From the NCBI RefSeq assembly GCF_036786105.1, contig NZ_DAIQRQ010000008.1, forward strand, positions 1-64,000: 64,000 bases of DNA, given 5' to 3'. This document shows positions 18,043 through 26,435 of the stretch, one piece after another (position 1 is the stretch's first letter; each line of letters begins with the position of its first letter). Position numbers and translations under genes: made by a program. The notes under the pieces were generated by a model, which worked only from the letters and a program-made list of their open reading frames with translations, did not search any database and was not told where the DNA came from. The DNA is from Ohtaekwangia sp036786105 (GTDB lineage: Bacteria > Bacteroidota > Bacteroidia > Cytophagales > Cyclobacteriaceae).

Positions 18043-18525
18043 TCAGAAAACTTTTTTAAGACGCTCCACCATTTCCAATACAGCGGGGCATACCAGTGTA
18101 TTCTTGTGCGTAAGGTCCATGATCTGCACCATTTTTTTACGATCGGTGTGAGGATATTCGCGGCAGGCTTTGGGGCGATCTTCGTATACCATGCAGTAGT
18201 TGTCGGTATCGAGAAACGGGCAAGGTGAAGATTTTAGTACATAATCTTTGTCTTCGTCAATGCGCAGGTATTTTTCAATGAAATCACCCGGCTTCATGCG
18301 CAGCGATTTCGCCACGCGCTCAATATCCGTCTGGTAAAAAATAGGACTCGTGGTTTTGCAGCAGTTGGCACAAGTAAGGCAATCCATCTCCTCGAATACT
18401 TCTTCGTGTAGCTCGTGAAATACATCGTCTACTTTTCGTGCATCCTTCTTCTTCAGACTCTGCAGAAATTTCTTGTTGTCTTTATCACGCTGCTGAGCCT
18501 GTAGCCTGAATTGCTGTAAGTCCAT
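18043..18525 (-). CDS. YkgJ family cysteine-cluster protein
   Basis: A 160-residue protein with eight cysteines arranged as CLTCANCC near residue 54 and CPF...YC...C in the second half (about residues 101-122), the CxxCxxCC pattern of the YkgJ/UPF0153 family. The cysteines probably bind a metal or iron-sulphur cluster; the biochemical function is not established. The C-terminal part is a charged helix. No signal peptide. It may follow a tiny open frame at 18535-18690 on the same strand. Downstream (17916-18042) no gene is seen. Confidence 0.85.
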   Translation of the reverse strand: MDLQQFRLQAQQRDKDNKKFLQSLKKKDARKVDDVFHELHEEVFEEMDCLTCANCCKTTSPIFYQTDIERVAKSLRMKPGDFIEKYLRIDEDKDYVLKSSPCPFLDTDNYCMVYEDRPKACREYPHTDRKKMVQIMDLTHKNTLVCPAVLEMVERLKKVF

Positions 18526-18534
18526 GCTGCAAAA

Positions 18535-18690
18535 TTAAACAGTAGCATGGGTTATAGCAGCAGGAAACGCAAGATTAAAGTTTTCTTCCGCCAGCCTGAA
18601 TTTTGCGTTCAGGCCATATACATCTCCGGGCGAGCAGCGTGTATAGATCAGCTCTCGGCGAGATACTTTCACTTTCCGATCGCCATTCAT
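18535..18690 (-). CDS. Possible small protein (51 aa)
   Basis: An ATG-started frame of 51 codons ends 9 bp before the ykgJ-like gene. Composition is ordinary (charged N-terminus, then a LAEENFNLAFPAAI stretch) and there is no stop within. It could be a short leader gene co-transcribed with the YkgJ protein, or chance. The family is not recognised. Confidence 0.25.
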   Translation of the reverse strand: MNGDRKVKVSRRELIYTRCSPGDVYGLNAKFRLAEENFNLAFPAAITHATV

Positions 18691-18790
18691 CTCTGCAAGT
18701 ATAAAAAGTACGTTACCTTACACGAACAAATGTGCGAATGTTTTCAAGAATAAGCCGAAGTTCCAATGAACGGTGTATTTTTACAGATAC

Positions 18791-19375
18791 ATGGTTGCAG
18801 CATCCCTCATTAACAGTATCAAACAACATGTATCTCTCCAGGAGGAGGAAGAAAAAGCGATCACGTCTATACTGCTGCCACACTTTGTGAAGCAGGGAGA
18901 CTTCGCCGAAAAAAGCGGAGAGATAAGTCGTTATATGATCTATGTGCGGTCGGGCTGTCTTATGACATACTTTACAGACAAAGATGCAGTGGATCATGTG
19001 ATCCAGTTTGCAACGGCCGGCTGGTGGACGGGCGATCTGCACAGTATCACCAAGGGAGAGCCTTCTATTTATGCCACACGTGCATTAGCCGATACTGAAA
19101 TTATTCTGTTGCCAAAAAACAGCGTTGATGATATGCTTGATAAGTGGCCACGCCTGGAACGTTACTTCCGGCTGCTATATCAAAATGCTTTGTTAACACA
19201 TCAGCATCGCATCATTCAAAGCTATTCGGCAGCCGCCGATGAACGCTATCTTTACTTTCGGGAAAAGTACCCGTCACTGGAGCAATATGTACCACTGAAA
19301 TATATAGCATCCTACCTGGGCATCACTCCAGAGTTTCTGAGTAAGATACGAAGGAAGCTGATGGAGCATAAGTAA
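18791..19375 (+). CDS. Crp/Fnr family transcriptional regulator
   Basis: About 194 residues: an N-terminal cyclic-nucleotide-binding-like beta-roll and a C-terminal helix-turn-helix (the YLGITPEFLSKIRRKL recognition segment), the standard Bacteroidota Crp/Fnr layout. No Fnr-type cysteine cluster is seen, so it is probably not an oxygen sensor; the ligand is unknown. The ATG at 18791 is preferred to the GTG at 18773 because it gives the usual family N-terminus. It is divergent from the ykgJ-like gene and lies just upstream of yceI, which it could control. Confidence 0.85.
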   Translation: MVAASLINSIKQHVSLQEEEEKAITSILLPHFVKQGDFAEKSGEISRYMIYVRSGCLMTYFTDKDAVDHVIQFATAGWWTGDLHSITKGEPSIYATRALADTEIILLPKNSVDDMLDKWPRLERYFRLLYQNALLTHQHRIIQSYSAAADERYLYFREKYPSLEQYVPLKYIASYLGITPEFLSKIRRKLMEHK

Positions 19376-19540
19376 GACTGTTACAGGTTATCCGTTATTC
19401 GTAAGAGTCTGTTGACGTTAATTGTAATGGATAACGATCTGTGTAATTCTGTGAGGTCTGTGGGAAATAAAAATATCGAACAAGGAATATCGATTAACGA
19501 ATGATGAAGTAGTTACATGTTATCTGTGACCTGGAAGCGT

Positions 19541-19572
19541 CTGTTAACGAATAACCTGTAACCGATAACGGT
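19541..19572 (+). repeat. Heptad array NNNTAAC
   Basis: Four consecutive 7-nt units ending in TAAC. The same unit occurs at 26599-26649, 29909-29957 (minus), 30003-30036 and 48209-48222. Confidence 0.7.
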
Positions 19573-19600
19573 CTAATAGCTCGTAACTCAAAGCTATTTC

Positions 19601-19646
19601 TTAATCTTGTTCAAGAGACATTTCATTCTTTCTTAACCTAGTTCAA
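19601..19646 (+). promoter_or_regulatory. Direct-repeat operator candidate upstream of yceI
   Basis: TTAATCTTGTTCAA (19601-19614) and TTAACCTAGTTCAA (19633-19646) share 12 of 14 bases and are 32 bp apart, about three helical turns. They lie 24-56 bp upstream of the -7 element, a typical spot for an activator. The Crp/Fnr regulator next door is a candidate ligand; this is inference. Confidence 0.4.
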
Positions 19647-19669
19647 CGTGGTGAAAAGGGTTGGTGGCA

Positions 19670-19677
19670 TACTTTTG
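19670..19677 (+). promoter_or_regulatory. -7 promoter element for yceI
   Basis: TACTTTTG matches TAnnTTTG, 28 bp upstream of the ATG at 19705. No clear -33 element is present, consistent with activator dependence. Confidence 0.5.
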
Positions 19678-19704
19678 TATCATCAACTTAAAACAGAAAC
19701 ATAT

Positions 19705-20241
19705 ATGGCAACAGCAACTCAAACAAAATGGGCCATTGATCCTACCCATAGCGAAGTACAATTCAAAGTAAAGCACCTCGTAATCTCTACAGTAACAGGA
19801 TCGTTCAAGAAATTCTCAGGCGAAGTAGTAAGCGATGGCGATGATTTCAATAACGCTACGACAACACTGAACATTGACGTTGACAGTATCGATACCAACC
19901 AGGCTGATCGCGATGGTCACCTGAAGAGTGATGATTTCTTTTCTGCAGCGCAACATAAGACAATCACCTTCAATGGCAAATTAACCAAAAGCGGTGGTGA
20001 CTATAAATTAACCGGCGATCTTACCATTCGTGGTGTAAGCAAGCCGGTTACATTGGATGTTGAGTTCGGTGGTGTGGTGAAAGATCCTTGGGGAAATATC
20101 AAAGCCGGTTTTGAGCTGAACGGAAAGATTAACCGTAAAGATTTCGGATTGGCCTGGAGCGCATTGACAGAAGCTGGTGGTATGGTAGTAGGAGATGATG
20201 TGAAGCTTAACATGAACATAGAGCTGGCGAAAGTGGCGTAA
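19705..20241 (+). CDS. YceI family protein (lipid-binding, polyisoprenoid-type)
   Basis: 178 residues with the YceI pattern: WAIDPTHSEVQFKVKHL at the start, then an eight-stranded lipocalin-like barrel and the C-terminal GRKDFGL-like segment (NRKDFGLAWS). Known members bind polyisoprenoids or other lipids and are often stress-induced. There is no signal peptide, so it is predicted to be cytoplasmic here. The ATG at 19705 is chosen over the GTG at 19648 because the promoter element sits at 19670. A strong terminator follows at 20268. Confidence 0.92.
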   Translation: MATATQTKWAIDPTHSEVQFKVKHLVISTVTGSFKKFSGEVVSDGDDFNNATTTLNIDVDSIDTNQADRDGHLKSDDFFSAAQHKTITFNGKLTKSGGDYKLTGDLTIRGVSKPVTLDVEFGGVVKDPWGNIKAGFELNGKINRKDFGLAWSALTEAGGMVVGDDVKLNMNIELAKVA

Positions 20242-20267
20242 GGATATACTATGTTCACGTCAGGAAG

Positions 20268-20293
20268 AAAGCTGCCTTCGGTAGCTTTTTTTA
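20268..20293 (+). terminator. Terminator after yceI
   Basis: A 9-bp stem (AAAGCTGCC with GGTAGCTTT, one G-T pair), 3-nt loop and a T-run, 27 bp after the yceI stop. Confidence 0.8.
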
Positions 20294-20406
20294 TTTATCA
20301 CCGGAGTATGTGATGGAAACTTATTGCCGCGGCTGGAGCGATGTTTACAGATGAACCCGTATCTTGCAGATAACGTATATAAACGTTACTCCTACACCCC
20401 ACTGTT

Positions 20407-21615
20407 ATGACTACCACCACTGTAAACGGAGTGCTTACGGAAAAACCGCGGGTAACTTCGATCGATGTGCTGCGAGGCGTTATCATGATCATCATGGCGC
20501 TCGATCACACACGCGATTTCTTTCATGCAGATGCAAACCTGTTCGCACCAACCGATCTCACCAAGACAAGTCCTGTATTATTCTTTACCCGGTGGATCAC
20601 GCATTTCTGTGCGCCTACTTTTGTATTGCTCTCGGGTGTAGCGGCTCGCATTACGCTGCAACGCAAAACAAAAAAGGAACTGGCCATCTTCCTGTTAACT
20701 CGCGGGTTGTGGCTTGTCTTTATTGAAGTAACGGTATTGCGCTTTGCCCTGCTCTTCAATCTTTACTATGACTTTATTATTCTTCAGGTAATCTGGGTAC
20801 TCGGTGCTTCGATGGTAGTGCTGTCGGCACTGGTATATTTGCCCGAAGTGGTTATTGGTATATTGGGACTCGCAATCATATTCGGGCACAATGTATTTGA
20901 TGCCTTTCCGCTGAAGCCTGAAGATACCGGTTATGCTGTATGGGCTGTGTTGAATCAAACCGGGTTTATTCAACTGGATAGTAAACATGCTGTGCTGGCA
21001 TTCTATCCATTGTTCCCGTGGCTCGGCATTATGCTGCTGGGATATAGTATAGGAAAGTGGTATACAAAAGATGTAGATGGCGCTGTGCGAAGAAAGCGAC
21101 TGTTGGCAGTAGGAATAACTTCTATTGTGTTGTTTATAGTGTTGAGGCTCACCAACGGCTATGGTGATCCGGATCATTGGAGCACACAGAAGAATACAAT
21201 ATTTACGCTGATGAGTTTTATAAACTGCACCAAGTATCCCGTATCATTACTCTATACATTCATGACCTTAGGACCGGTGTTTATTCTTTTGTGGTGGCTG
21301 GATAATAAAGATTTTCCGTGGCTTAAACCTGCGCTCGTTTTTGGGCGTGTGCCGTTCTTCTACTATGTGCTACATTTCTATTTACTTCATACGCTATCGC
21401 TAATCTCCTATATGATCGGTAGTGGTAAATCGCTGGGCGAAGTAGACTTTCATTTCGGTAATAATAGCTTTGGGGGTATACCGTATGGATTCGGTTACTC
21501 ATTGGGAGCAACGTATGCCGTTTGGATCGGGCTGGTCATTTTTCTATACCCAGTCTGCCGCTGGTACAATCGCTACAAGAGTACGCACAGCTACGGGTGG
21601 CTGAGTTATTTGTAG
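20407..21615 (+). CDS. HGSNAT-like membrane acyltransferase (DUF1624 family)
   Basis: A 402-residue integral membrane protein with about ten hydrophobic helices. The N-terminal segment (RVTSIDVLRGVIMIIMALDHTRDFF) is the signature of the heparan-alpha-glucosaminide N-acetyltransferase/DUF1624 family, where the conserved His and Asp of the LDHTRD motif are thought to act in acetyl transfer across the membrane. The sugar substrate in bacteria is not known. Single-gene unit between terminators at 20268 and 21636. The start is an ATG. Confidence 0.85.
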   Translation: MTTTTVNGVLTEKPRVTSIDVLRGVIMIIMALDHTRDFFHADANLFAPTDLTKTSPVLFFTRWITHFCAPTFVLLSGVAARITLQRKTKKELAIFLLTRGLWLVFIEVTVLRFALLFNLYYDFIILQVIWVLGASMVVLSALVYLPEVVIGILGLAIIFGHNVFDAFPLKPEDTGYAVWAVLNQTGFIQLDSKHAVLAFYPLFPWLGIMLLGYSIGKWYTKDVDGAVRRKRLLAVGITSIVLFIVLRLTNGYGDPDHWSTQKNTIFTLMSFINCTKYPVSLLYTFMTLGPVFILLWWLDNKDFPWLKPALVFGRVPFFYYVLHFYLLHTLSLISYMIGSGKSLGEVDFHFGNNSFGGIPYGFGYSLGATYAVWIGLVIFLYPVCRWYNRYKSTHSYGWLSYL

Positions 21616-21635
21616 AAATGATTGAAAGATTAGGT

Positions 21636-21656
21636 TCCAGATCCCTGGATTTTTAA
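21636..21656 (+). terminator. Weak terminator after the acyltransferase gene
   Basis: A 5-bp stem (TCCAG with CTGGA) with 4-nt loop and TTTTT; an outer AAGATTA/TAATCTT pairing may extend it. Confidence 0.4.
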
Positions 21657-21683
21657 TCTTCCAATTTTCTAATGTTAACCCCA

Positions 21684-23471
21684 CTACATCCGCTCCGGTA
21701 CTTCTATACCCAGTAACTTCATTGAACGCTTGATGACATTTGCTACCGCATACGAGAATGCGATTCTGAATTTTAGTTTGGCCTGGTTCTCTTCGTTAAA
21801 GATCGGAATGCTCTGATAGAACTGATTGTAAGCTTTTGCTACTTCAAATGCATAGTTTGCAAGGATGGAGGGCGAGTAATCTTTCGCAGCATCCTTCAGT
21901 TTGTTTTCGAAAGCGCTGATCAGGCTGAGACCTTCGCGCTCGGCTGGCTCCAGCGATGTTATACCTTTCAGATCACTCGCATTTACTTGTATATTCAAAC
22001 TCTCTGCTTTGCGCAGAATCGCTTTGATACGAGCATGTGTATATTGAATAAATGGTCCGGTGAAGCCTTGTAACTGGATGGATTCATTCGGATCGAACAA
22101 CATTCTTTTCTTCGGATCAACTTTCAACAGGAAGAACTTGAGTGCGCCCATACCAATCATTTCAAAGAGCTTCTGTGCATCTTCTTCACTCACGCCTTCC
22201 AGTTTGCCAAGCTCGCGCGTTTGCTTCTCGGCTTCTTCATGCATCTCCTGCATCAGGTCGTCTGCATCTACTACGGTGCCTTCGCGTGATTTCATTTTAC
22301 CGGTAGGAAGGTCTACCATGCCATACGACAAATGGAAGCAGCGCTTGGCCCAATCATAGCCGAGCTTGCTCAATATGAGGAACAATACCTTGAAGTGATA
22401 TTCCTGCTCATTGCCCACAGTATATACTTGTCCGGAGATGCGTGGAAAATCCTTGAAGCGAAGTATAGCCGTGCCTATGTCCTGCGTCATATATACTGAA
22501 GTGCCATCGGCACGGAGCAGTACTTTCTGATCCAGTCCATCTGAAGTGAGATCAACCCATACAGAGCCGTCTTCTTTTTTGAAGAATATACCTTTCTCCA
22601 ATCCCTGCATCACAATTTCTTTACCCAGCAGGTATGTGTCCGACTCGTAGTATAATTTTTCGAAGTCAACGCCCATGCGTTTGTAGGTAGCACCGAAGCC
22701 TTCGTATACCCAGCCGTTCATGGTTTTCCACAATGCTATAGTTTCAGCATCTTTTTGTTCCCAGAGGCGCAGCATCTCAGAAGCGAGTTGTATGATGGGT
22801 GCTTGCTTGCCGGCTTCTTCTTCGCTGAGGCCGTTTGCCATCAGTTCGGCAATCTGCGATTTATAGGTCTTGTCAAAGATCACATAATATTTACCCACCA
22901 GGTGATCGCCCTTTATACCGCTGCTCTGCGGTGTCTCTCCATGGCCAAAGAGTTTCCACGCTGCCATCGATTTACAGATGTGTATACCACGATCGTTGAT
23001 GATCTGTACTTTGTGTACCTTATATCCGTTTGCTTTGTAGATTTCGCTTACGCTATATCCCAAAAAGTTATTGCGTAAGTGTCCCAGGTGCAAAGGCTTG
23101 TTTGTATTCGGTGACGAATACTCGATCATGATCTCTTGTCCGTTATCCGGTAACTGACCGTAGTTTGGATTGGAAGCGATGCTGTGCAATACTTCAACCC
23201 ACACACTGTCGCTAAGTGATAAGTTTAGAAAACCTTTCACAACATTATACTGTCTGACGATGCCGGAATTTTGAAGCAGATATTCGCCTACAAGCTTTGC
23301 CGTTTCTTCGGGCCCCTTGCGCGATACCTTGGTTAGCGGGAAACACACTAGTGTATGTGAGCCTTCAAACTCGGCATTGGTAGGTTGTATCTGCAGGTTG
23401 TCAACAGATTGATTGAATACTGCCGTAACAGCTTTCTGAATTTCGGAACGAAGTAACAGATCAAGATTCAT
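21684..23471 (-). CDS. argS: Arginyl-tRNA synthetase
   Basis: Class I aminoacyl-tRNA synthetase charging tRNA-Arg, 595 residues. The HIGH-type motif is HLGH within SPNTNKPLHLGHLRNN, and the KMSKS loop appears as KMKSREG. An N-terminal Add-1-type domain and a C-terminal anticodon-binding domain (ending in SMKLLGIEVPERM) are present, the normal layout. It lies 84 bp downstream of the deoxyhypusine-synthase-like gene on the same strand, so transcription from the arginine/polyamine cluster could continue into it. Confidence 0.97.
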   Translation of the reverse strand: MNLDLLLRSEIQKAVTAVFNQSVDNLQIQPTNAEFEGSHTLVCFPLTKVSRKGPEETAKLVGEYLLQNSGIVRQYNVVKGFLNLSLSDSVWVEVLHSIASNPNYGQLPDNGQEIMIEYSSPNTNKPLHLGHLRNNFLGYSVSEIYKANGYKVHKVQIINDRGIHICKSMAAWKLFGHGETPQSSGIKGDHLVGKYYVIFDKTYKSQIAELMANGLSEEEAGKQAPIIQLASEMLRLWEQKDAETIALWKTMNGWVYEGFGATYKRMGVDFEKLYYESDTYLLGKEIVMQGLEKGIFFKKEDGSVWVDLTSDGLDQKVLLRADGTSVYMTQDIGTAILRFKDFPRISGQVYTVGNEQEYHFKVLFLILSKLGYDWAKRCFHLSYGMVDLPTGKMKSREGTVVDADDLMQEMHEEAEKQTRELGKLEGVSEEDAQKLFEMIGMGALKFFLLKVDPKKRMLFDPNESIQLQGFTGPFIQYTHARIKAILRKAESLNIQVNASDLKGITSLEPAEREGLSLISAFENKLKDAAKDYSPSILANYAFEVAKAYNQFYQSIPIFNEENQAKLKFRIAFSYAVANVIKRSMKLLGIEVPERM

Positions 23472-23555
23472 AGTGAACAGACGTAAGACAAAAGTAGCAA
23501 GACATGAGACGCTGTGTCTTTATGCCTTGCTACGTGTATTTGGTTTATAAATTTC

Positions 23556-24533
23556 TTACCACTCGAGTATATATGCGAAGATCAGCGGTGCTACAATAGT
23601 AGCGTCTGACTCCACGATATATTTAGGAGTATCGATGCTGAGTTTACCCCAGGTAATCTTTTCGTTTGGTACAGCGCCGGAATAAGAGCCATAGCTGGTA
23701 GTAGAGTCGCTGATCTGGCAGAAGTAACTCCAGAACGGAACGTTATCACGCTCCAGATCCTGGTGTAACATTGGAACAACACAGATCGGGAAATCGCCCG
23801 CTATACCACCACCAATCTGGAAGAAGCCGATACCTTCTGTACCAGAGTTTTGTGTATACCAATCAGCCAACCACACCATATACTCAATACCAGACTTCAT
23901 GGTAGATGCTTTCAATTCGCCCGTTACACAGTAAGAAGCGAAGATGTTACCCATCGTAGAGTCTTCCCATCCCGGAACCACCATGGGCAGATTTTTCTCT
24001 GCAGCAGCAATCATCCAGGAGTTCTTCGGATCGATCTCGTAATATTGTTTCAGGTCGCCACTGTTGAGGAGGCGGAACATAAATTCATGCGGGAAGAGGC
24101 GCTCGCCTTTATCTTCAGCATCTTTCCACACCTGGAAGAGGTGCTTCTGCAATCTTCGGAAAGCTTCTTCTTCAGGAATACAGGTATCGGTTACGCGGTT
24201 CAGATGGTTCTCCAAGAGGTTCCACTCTTGTTCAGGCGTAAGATCGCGATAGTTAGGAATGCGCTTGTAGTGTGAGTGAGCCACCAGGTTCATGATATCT
24301 TCTTCAAGGTTGGCACCGGTACAGGAAATGATATGTACTTTGTTCTGGCGGATCATCTCTGCGAAGCTGATGCCCAGCTCGCCCGTACTCATGGCACCGG
24401 CTAATGTCACCATCATTTTCTTGCCTTCGGCAAGATGCTTTTTATATCCTTTGGCAGCATCTACCAATGCCGCAGCATTGAAGTGCAGGTAGTGTTTCTC
24501 AATGAAGGAGGAAATCGGTCTGTTTTGGCTCAT
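23556..24533 (-). CDS. Deoxyhypusine-synthase-like protein (candidate polyamine synthase)
   Basis: A 325-residue NAD-dependent enzyme of the DHS fold. It retains the TGANLEED nucleotide-site segment and, near the C-terminus, the ITWGKL motif with the active-site lysine (Lys297), the residue that forms the enzyme-imine intermediate in true DHS. True DHS modifies eIF5A, absent from bacteria; bacterial homologues are thought to make homospermidine or related polyamines. The neighbouring arginase and arginine decarboxylase support a polyamine role. The acceptor substrate cannot be told from sequence. It is 108 bp downstream of the PIN gene. Confidence 0.88.
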   Translation of the reverse strand: MSQNRPISSFIEKHYLHFNAAALVDAAKGYKKHLAEGKKMMVTLAGAMSTGELGISFAEMIRQNKVHIISCTGANLEEDIMNLVAHSHYKRIPNYRDLTPEQEWNLLENHLNRVTDTCIPEEEAFRRLQKHLFQVWKDAEDKGERLFPHEFMFRLLNSGDLKQYYEIDPKNSWMIAAAEKNLPMVVPGWEDSTMGNIFASYCVTGELKASTMKSGIEYMVWLADWYTQNSGTEGIGFFQIGGGIAGDFPICVVPMLHQDLERDNVPFWSYFCQISDSTTSYGSYSGAVPNEKITWGKLSIDTPKYIVESDATIVAPLIFAYILEW

Positions 24534-24641
24534 GGCTGTTTTATTTCGAATTTCTGGGGGCGAAATTAAGAAAATCGCAGAAGTTCGTTGATTTTTTTAT
24601 TGTGAGAAGGAAACAGTCAGCCTTCAGCTCAGCATCTGGCA

Positions 24642-25058
24642 CTAGACCCTTAGCGTCTTAAGATAAGCCTCCGGAGTCATCACCTGGATCTTCGCGGTCT
24701 TGTAATCGCGGAGATTCCGCGTCAATATTAACTTCATGTGATGGTCTAAAGCCGTGAAATATTGAATGCCGTCTTCGAAGTCTTTAAAATCGGAGTGGAG
24801 AGAGCGATCAATGATTGAATCACCTACCGGCAGCACGCTTACTATCTTCTTGAATTCTATAAGCGTGTCCTTAGTCTTTGCGTCTTTAAATTCCTGGCGC
24901 AGGATGTAATACACATTAGCAAATATGACAGATGACACAAAGATTTTAATCTTATTTGTATAAGCTAATTCAAAAATGTCTGAAGAATGTTGGTAAAAAG
25001 GTTCGCGGATTAATAACAAGTCAAGGCAAACATCGCTGTCAACGAAAATGAAATTCAT
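24642..25058 (-). CDS. PIN-domain ribonuclease toxin (VapC-like)
   Basis: 138 residues with the PIN fold: N-terminal VDSDVCLDLL carrying acidic metal ligands, a central helix-rich part, and further acidic residues in DFEDGIQYFTAL and TRNLRDY. PIN toxins cleave RNA, often tRNA, using Mg/Mn. It overlaps the upstream antitoxin gene by 4 bp (ATGA), the usual toxin-antitoxin arrangement. It sits between arginase and the DHS-like gene on the same strand. Confidence 0.85.
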   Translation of the reverse strand: MNFIFVDSDVCLDLLLIREPFYQHSSDIFELAYTNKIKIFVSSVIFANVYYILRQEFKDAKTKDTLIEFKKIVSVLPVGDSIIDRSLHSDFKDFEDGIQYFTALDHHMKLILTRNLRDYKTAKIQVMTPEAYLKTLRV

Positions 25059-25312
25059 TTATACTTTTTAATAAGGTAACGGGTGTATTCTTTCTTATGA
25101 TCCCAGTGTTTGTTTTTTGCCGGGAGAGAGATTTTTTTAAGAAATGCTGCGGCTTCTTCTTTTTTATCCGATTTTTCAGGTTCCTGCTTGGCGGTAATTT
25201 TATCTATATACTTCTCCACGAGCTTGGAAAGGCTTGTTCTCTTTTTACGAGCATAAGCCTTTCCTTTCTCGATGGTTTTTTTTTCAAGTGTTAATGTCAG
25301 TTTCGATTCCAT
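25055..25312 (-). CDS. DUF6364-type antitoxin
   Basis: About 85 residues, basic and helical. The N-terminus (MESKLTLTLEKKTIEKGKAY) and the following SLSKLVEKYI resemble the ribbon-helix-helix DUF6364 antitoxins paired with PIN toxins; the C-terminal part is Lys-rich and should wrap the toxin. The ATG at 25312 is preferred to an upstream ATG at 25327, which would almost touch the arginase stop. The pair begins 18 bp after the arginase stop, so it may be read through from the arginase promoter as well as autoregulate. Confidence 0.8.
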   Translation of the reverse strand: MESKLTLTLEKKTIEKGKAYARKKRTSLSKLVEKYIDKITAKQEPEKSDKKEEAAAFLKKISLPAKNKHWDHKKEYTRYLIKKYK

Positions 25313-25330
25313 TGCCTTAATATACAAACT

Positions 25331-26293
25331 TTACTCGGCTAGCACGGGCCGGTCTACAATCGATTTTGCCGTTGCCTCCAATATTTCAAAAGCGCTCTCG
25401 GCCATTCTGTTTTCTGTATCGAGTGTAGGGTTTACTTCTACAATTTCCCAGGCGCATACTTTTGGATCTTTGGCGAGTTCAACATTCAGTGTCTTGGCTT
25501 CTTCAACAGTAAGGCCGTTGGGTACCGGTGTTCCCGTGCCGGTAGAAACGCGGCTGTCAATGCTGTCCACATCAAATGAAACATAAATCATGTCACAATG
25601 GTCCAGCATTTCCAGCGCTTTTCTGGCGATGGTTACAGGACCCAGTTTCTTAACATCTTCTGTTTCAATGAAGTTTACATTGTATTTGTTGAGAAGATAG
25701 TTCTCCGGTTTCTCAAGATCGCGTACCGCAATGTATACAATGTCTTCCGGGTATATCTTGGGGCCGGGCATGCCCACGTTCTTCAGTTGCTCCCAGTATT
25801 CAAGCGTCTCACCACGCGGGTCGTTTACCTTGCATTCAAAGTTATCGAGACCGCAGGCCATTGCCAGGGCCATGCCATGCATGTTACCCGAAGGTGTAGT
25901 AAACGGTGTGTGGATATCGGCATGTGCATCGATCCAGATTACACCGAGTCGTGCTTTGGGATGTGCCTTTTTAATGCCGGCAATTGTTCCGTATGCAGTG
26001 CTGTGGTCGCCTGCCATAATGAGGGGAAAGAACTCATCAAAGATGGTTTCATAGACTTCCAGGCAAACGCGTTCTTCCATGATCAGCACACCGTCTATAA
26101 ACTTGGCATAGGAGTGCTTGGCACCATCAAACAGCAATTCGTTTACATTCTCTACTTCAACTGATTCGTATTGTTTAAAAAAGTCGGAGTTAAGGTCTAA
26201 GCTGGCAATCTTCATGGCTTCTACGCCCAGGCTTGCACCGCGGGTTCCGGCACCGATTTCGGACTTCACTTCAATGATCTTTAGCTCTTTCAC
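25331..26293 (-). CDS. Arginase family ureohydrolase
   Basis: 320-residue manganese hydrolase. The ligands are visible: AGDHSTAYG (His), WIDAHADIH (Asp/His/Asp) and SFDVDSIDS (two Asp). The PSGNMHGM segment resembles the substrate loop of arginases (SGNxHG) more than agmatinases, suggesting arginine to ornithine plus urea. But the gene lies divergent to an arginine decarboxylase and upstream of a DHS-like enzyme, where an agmatinase would fit the pathway. Both remain possible. A 113-bp palindromic element (26323-26435) lies 30 bp upstream of its start. Confidence 0.88.
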   Translation of the reverse strand: MKELKIIEVKSEIGAGTRGASLGVEAMKIASLDLNSDFFKQYESVEVENVNELLFDGAKHSYAKFIDGVLIMEERVCLEVYETIFDEFFPLIMAGDHSTAYGTIAGIKKAHPKARLGVIWIDAHADIHTPFTTPSGNMHGMALAMACGLDNFECKVNDPRGETLEYWEQLKNVGMPGPKIYPEDIVYIAVRDLEKPENYLLNKYNVNFIETEDVKKLGPVTIARKALEMLDHCDMIYVSFDVDSIDSRVSTGTGTPVPNGLTVEEAKTLNVELAKDPKVCAWEIVEVNPTLDTENRMAESAFEILEATAKSIVDRPVLAE

Positions 26294-26322
26294 GGCAAAT
26301 AATATTAAGGTTTTATGAATGA

Positions 26323-26435
26323 ATGGTTAATCAGAAATAACAGAAATCCCTTCACGCCCGCCTTTAGAAGTCGGGTAATCCGGGCGCCTTTGGAAGCGCG
26401 ATCGAGAAAAACGAACAAGGGAAATGATTAACCAT
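26323..26435 (-). repeat. 113-bp structured element with 11-bp inverted ends
   Basis: ATGGTTAATCA (26323-26333) and TGATTAACCAT (26425-26435) are perfect inverted repeats. Inside, CGCCCG (26355-26360) can pair with CGGGCG (26381-26386), and GCCTTTAGAAG and GCCTTTGGAAG form a direct repeat. The GC-rich core stands out from its AT-rich surroundings. It lies in the probable 5' leader of the arginase. It may be a cis-regulatory RNA or a small non-autonomous repeat; no target-site duplication is seen. Confidence 0.5.

Larger units (their letters stand above)
19376..19704. other. Intergenic region with heptad repeats and yceI operator candidates
   Basis: No gene is seen. It holds heptad repeats of the NNNTAAC type (19384-19408 in inverse orientation; 19541-19572 as TGTTAAC, GAATAAC, CTGTAAC, CGATAAC), a piece of the dispersed CTGTGTAATTCTGTG repeat (19439-19468), a 14-bp direct repeat (19601-19614 and 19633-19646), and a TACTTTTG -7 element. 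Confidence 0.6.

Noticed and set aside
18547..18753. Plus-strand 68-aa frame upstream of the Crp/Fnr gene
   Set aside because: Opposite to the small minus-strand candidate and in the promoter region; odd composition and no family.
19660..19677. Sigma-54 promoter for yceI (TGGCAT...TGTA)
   Set aside because: The spacing is one base short and the -12 GC is missing; the TACTTTTG sigma-A element fits better.
20695..21177. 160-codon frame antisense to the acyltransferase
   Set aside because: His/Gln-rich shadow of membrane-helix codons.
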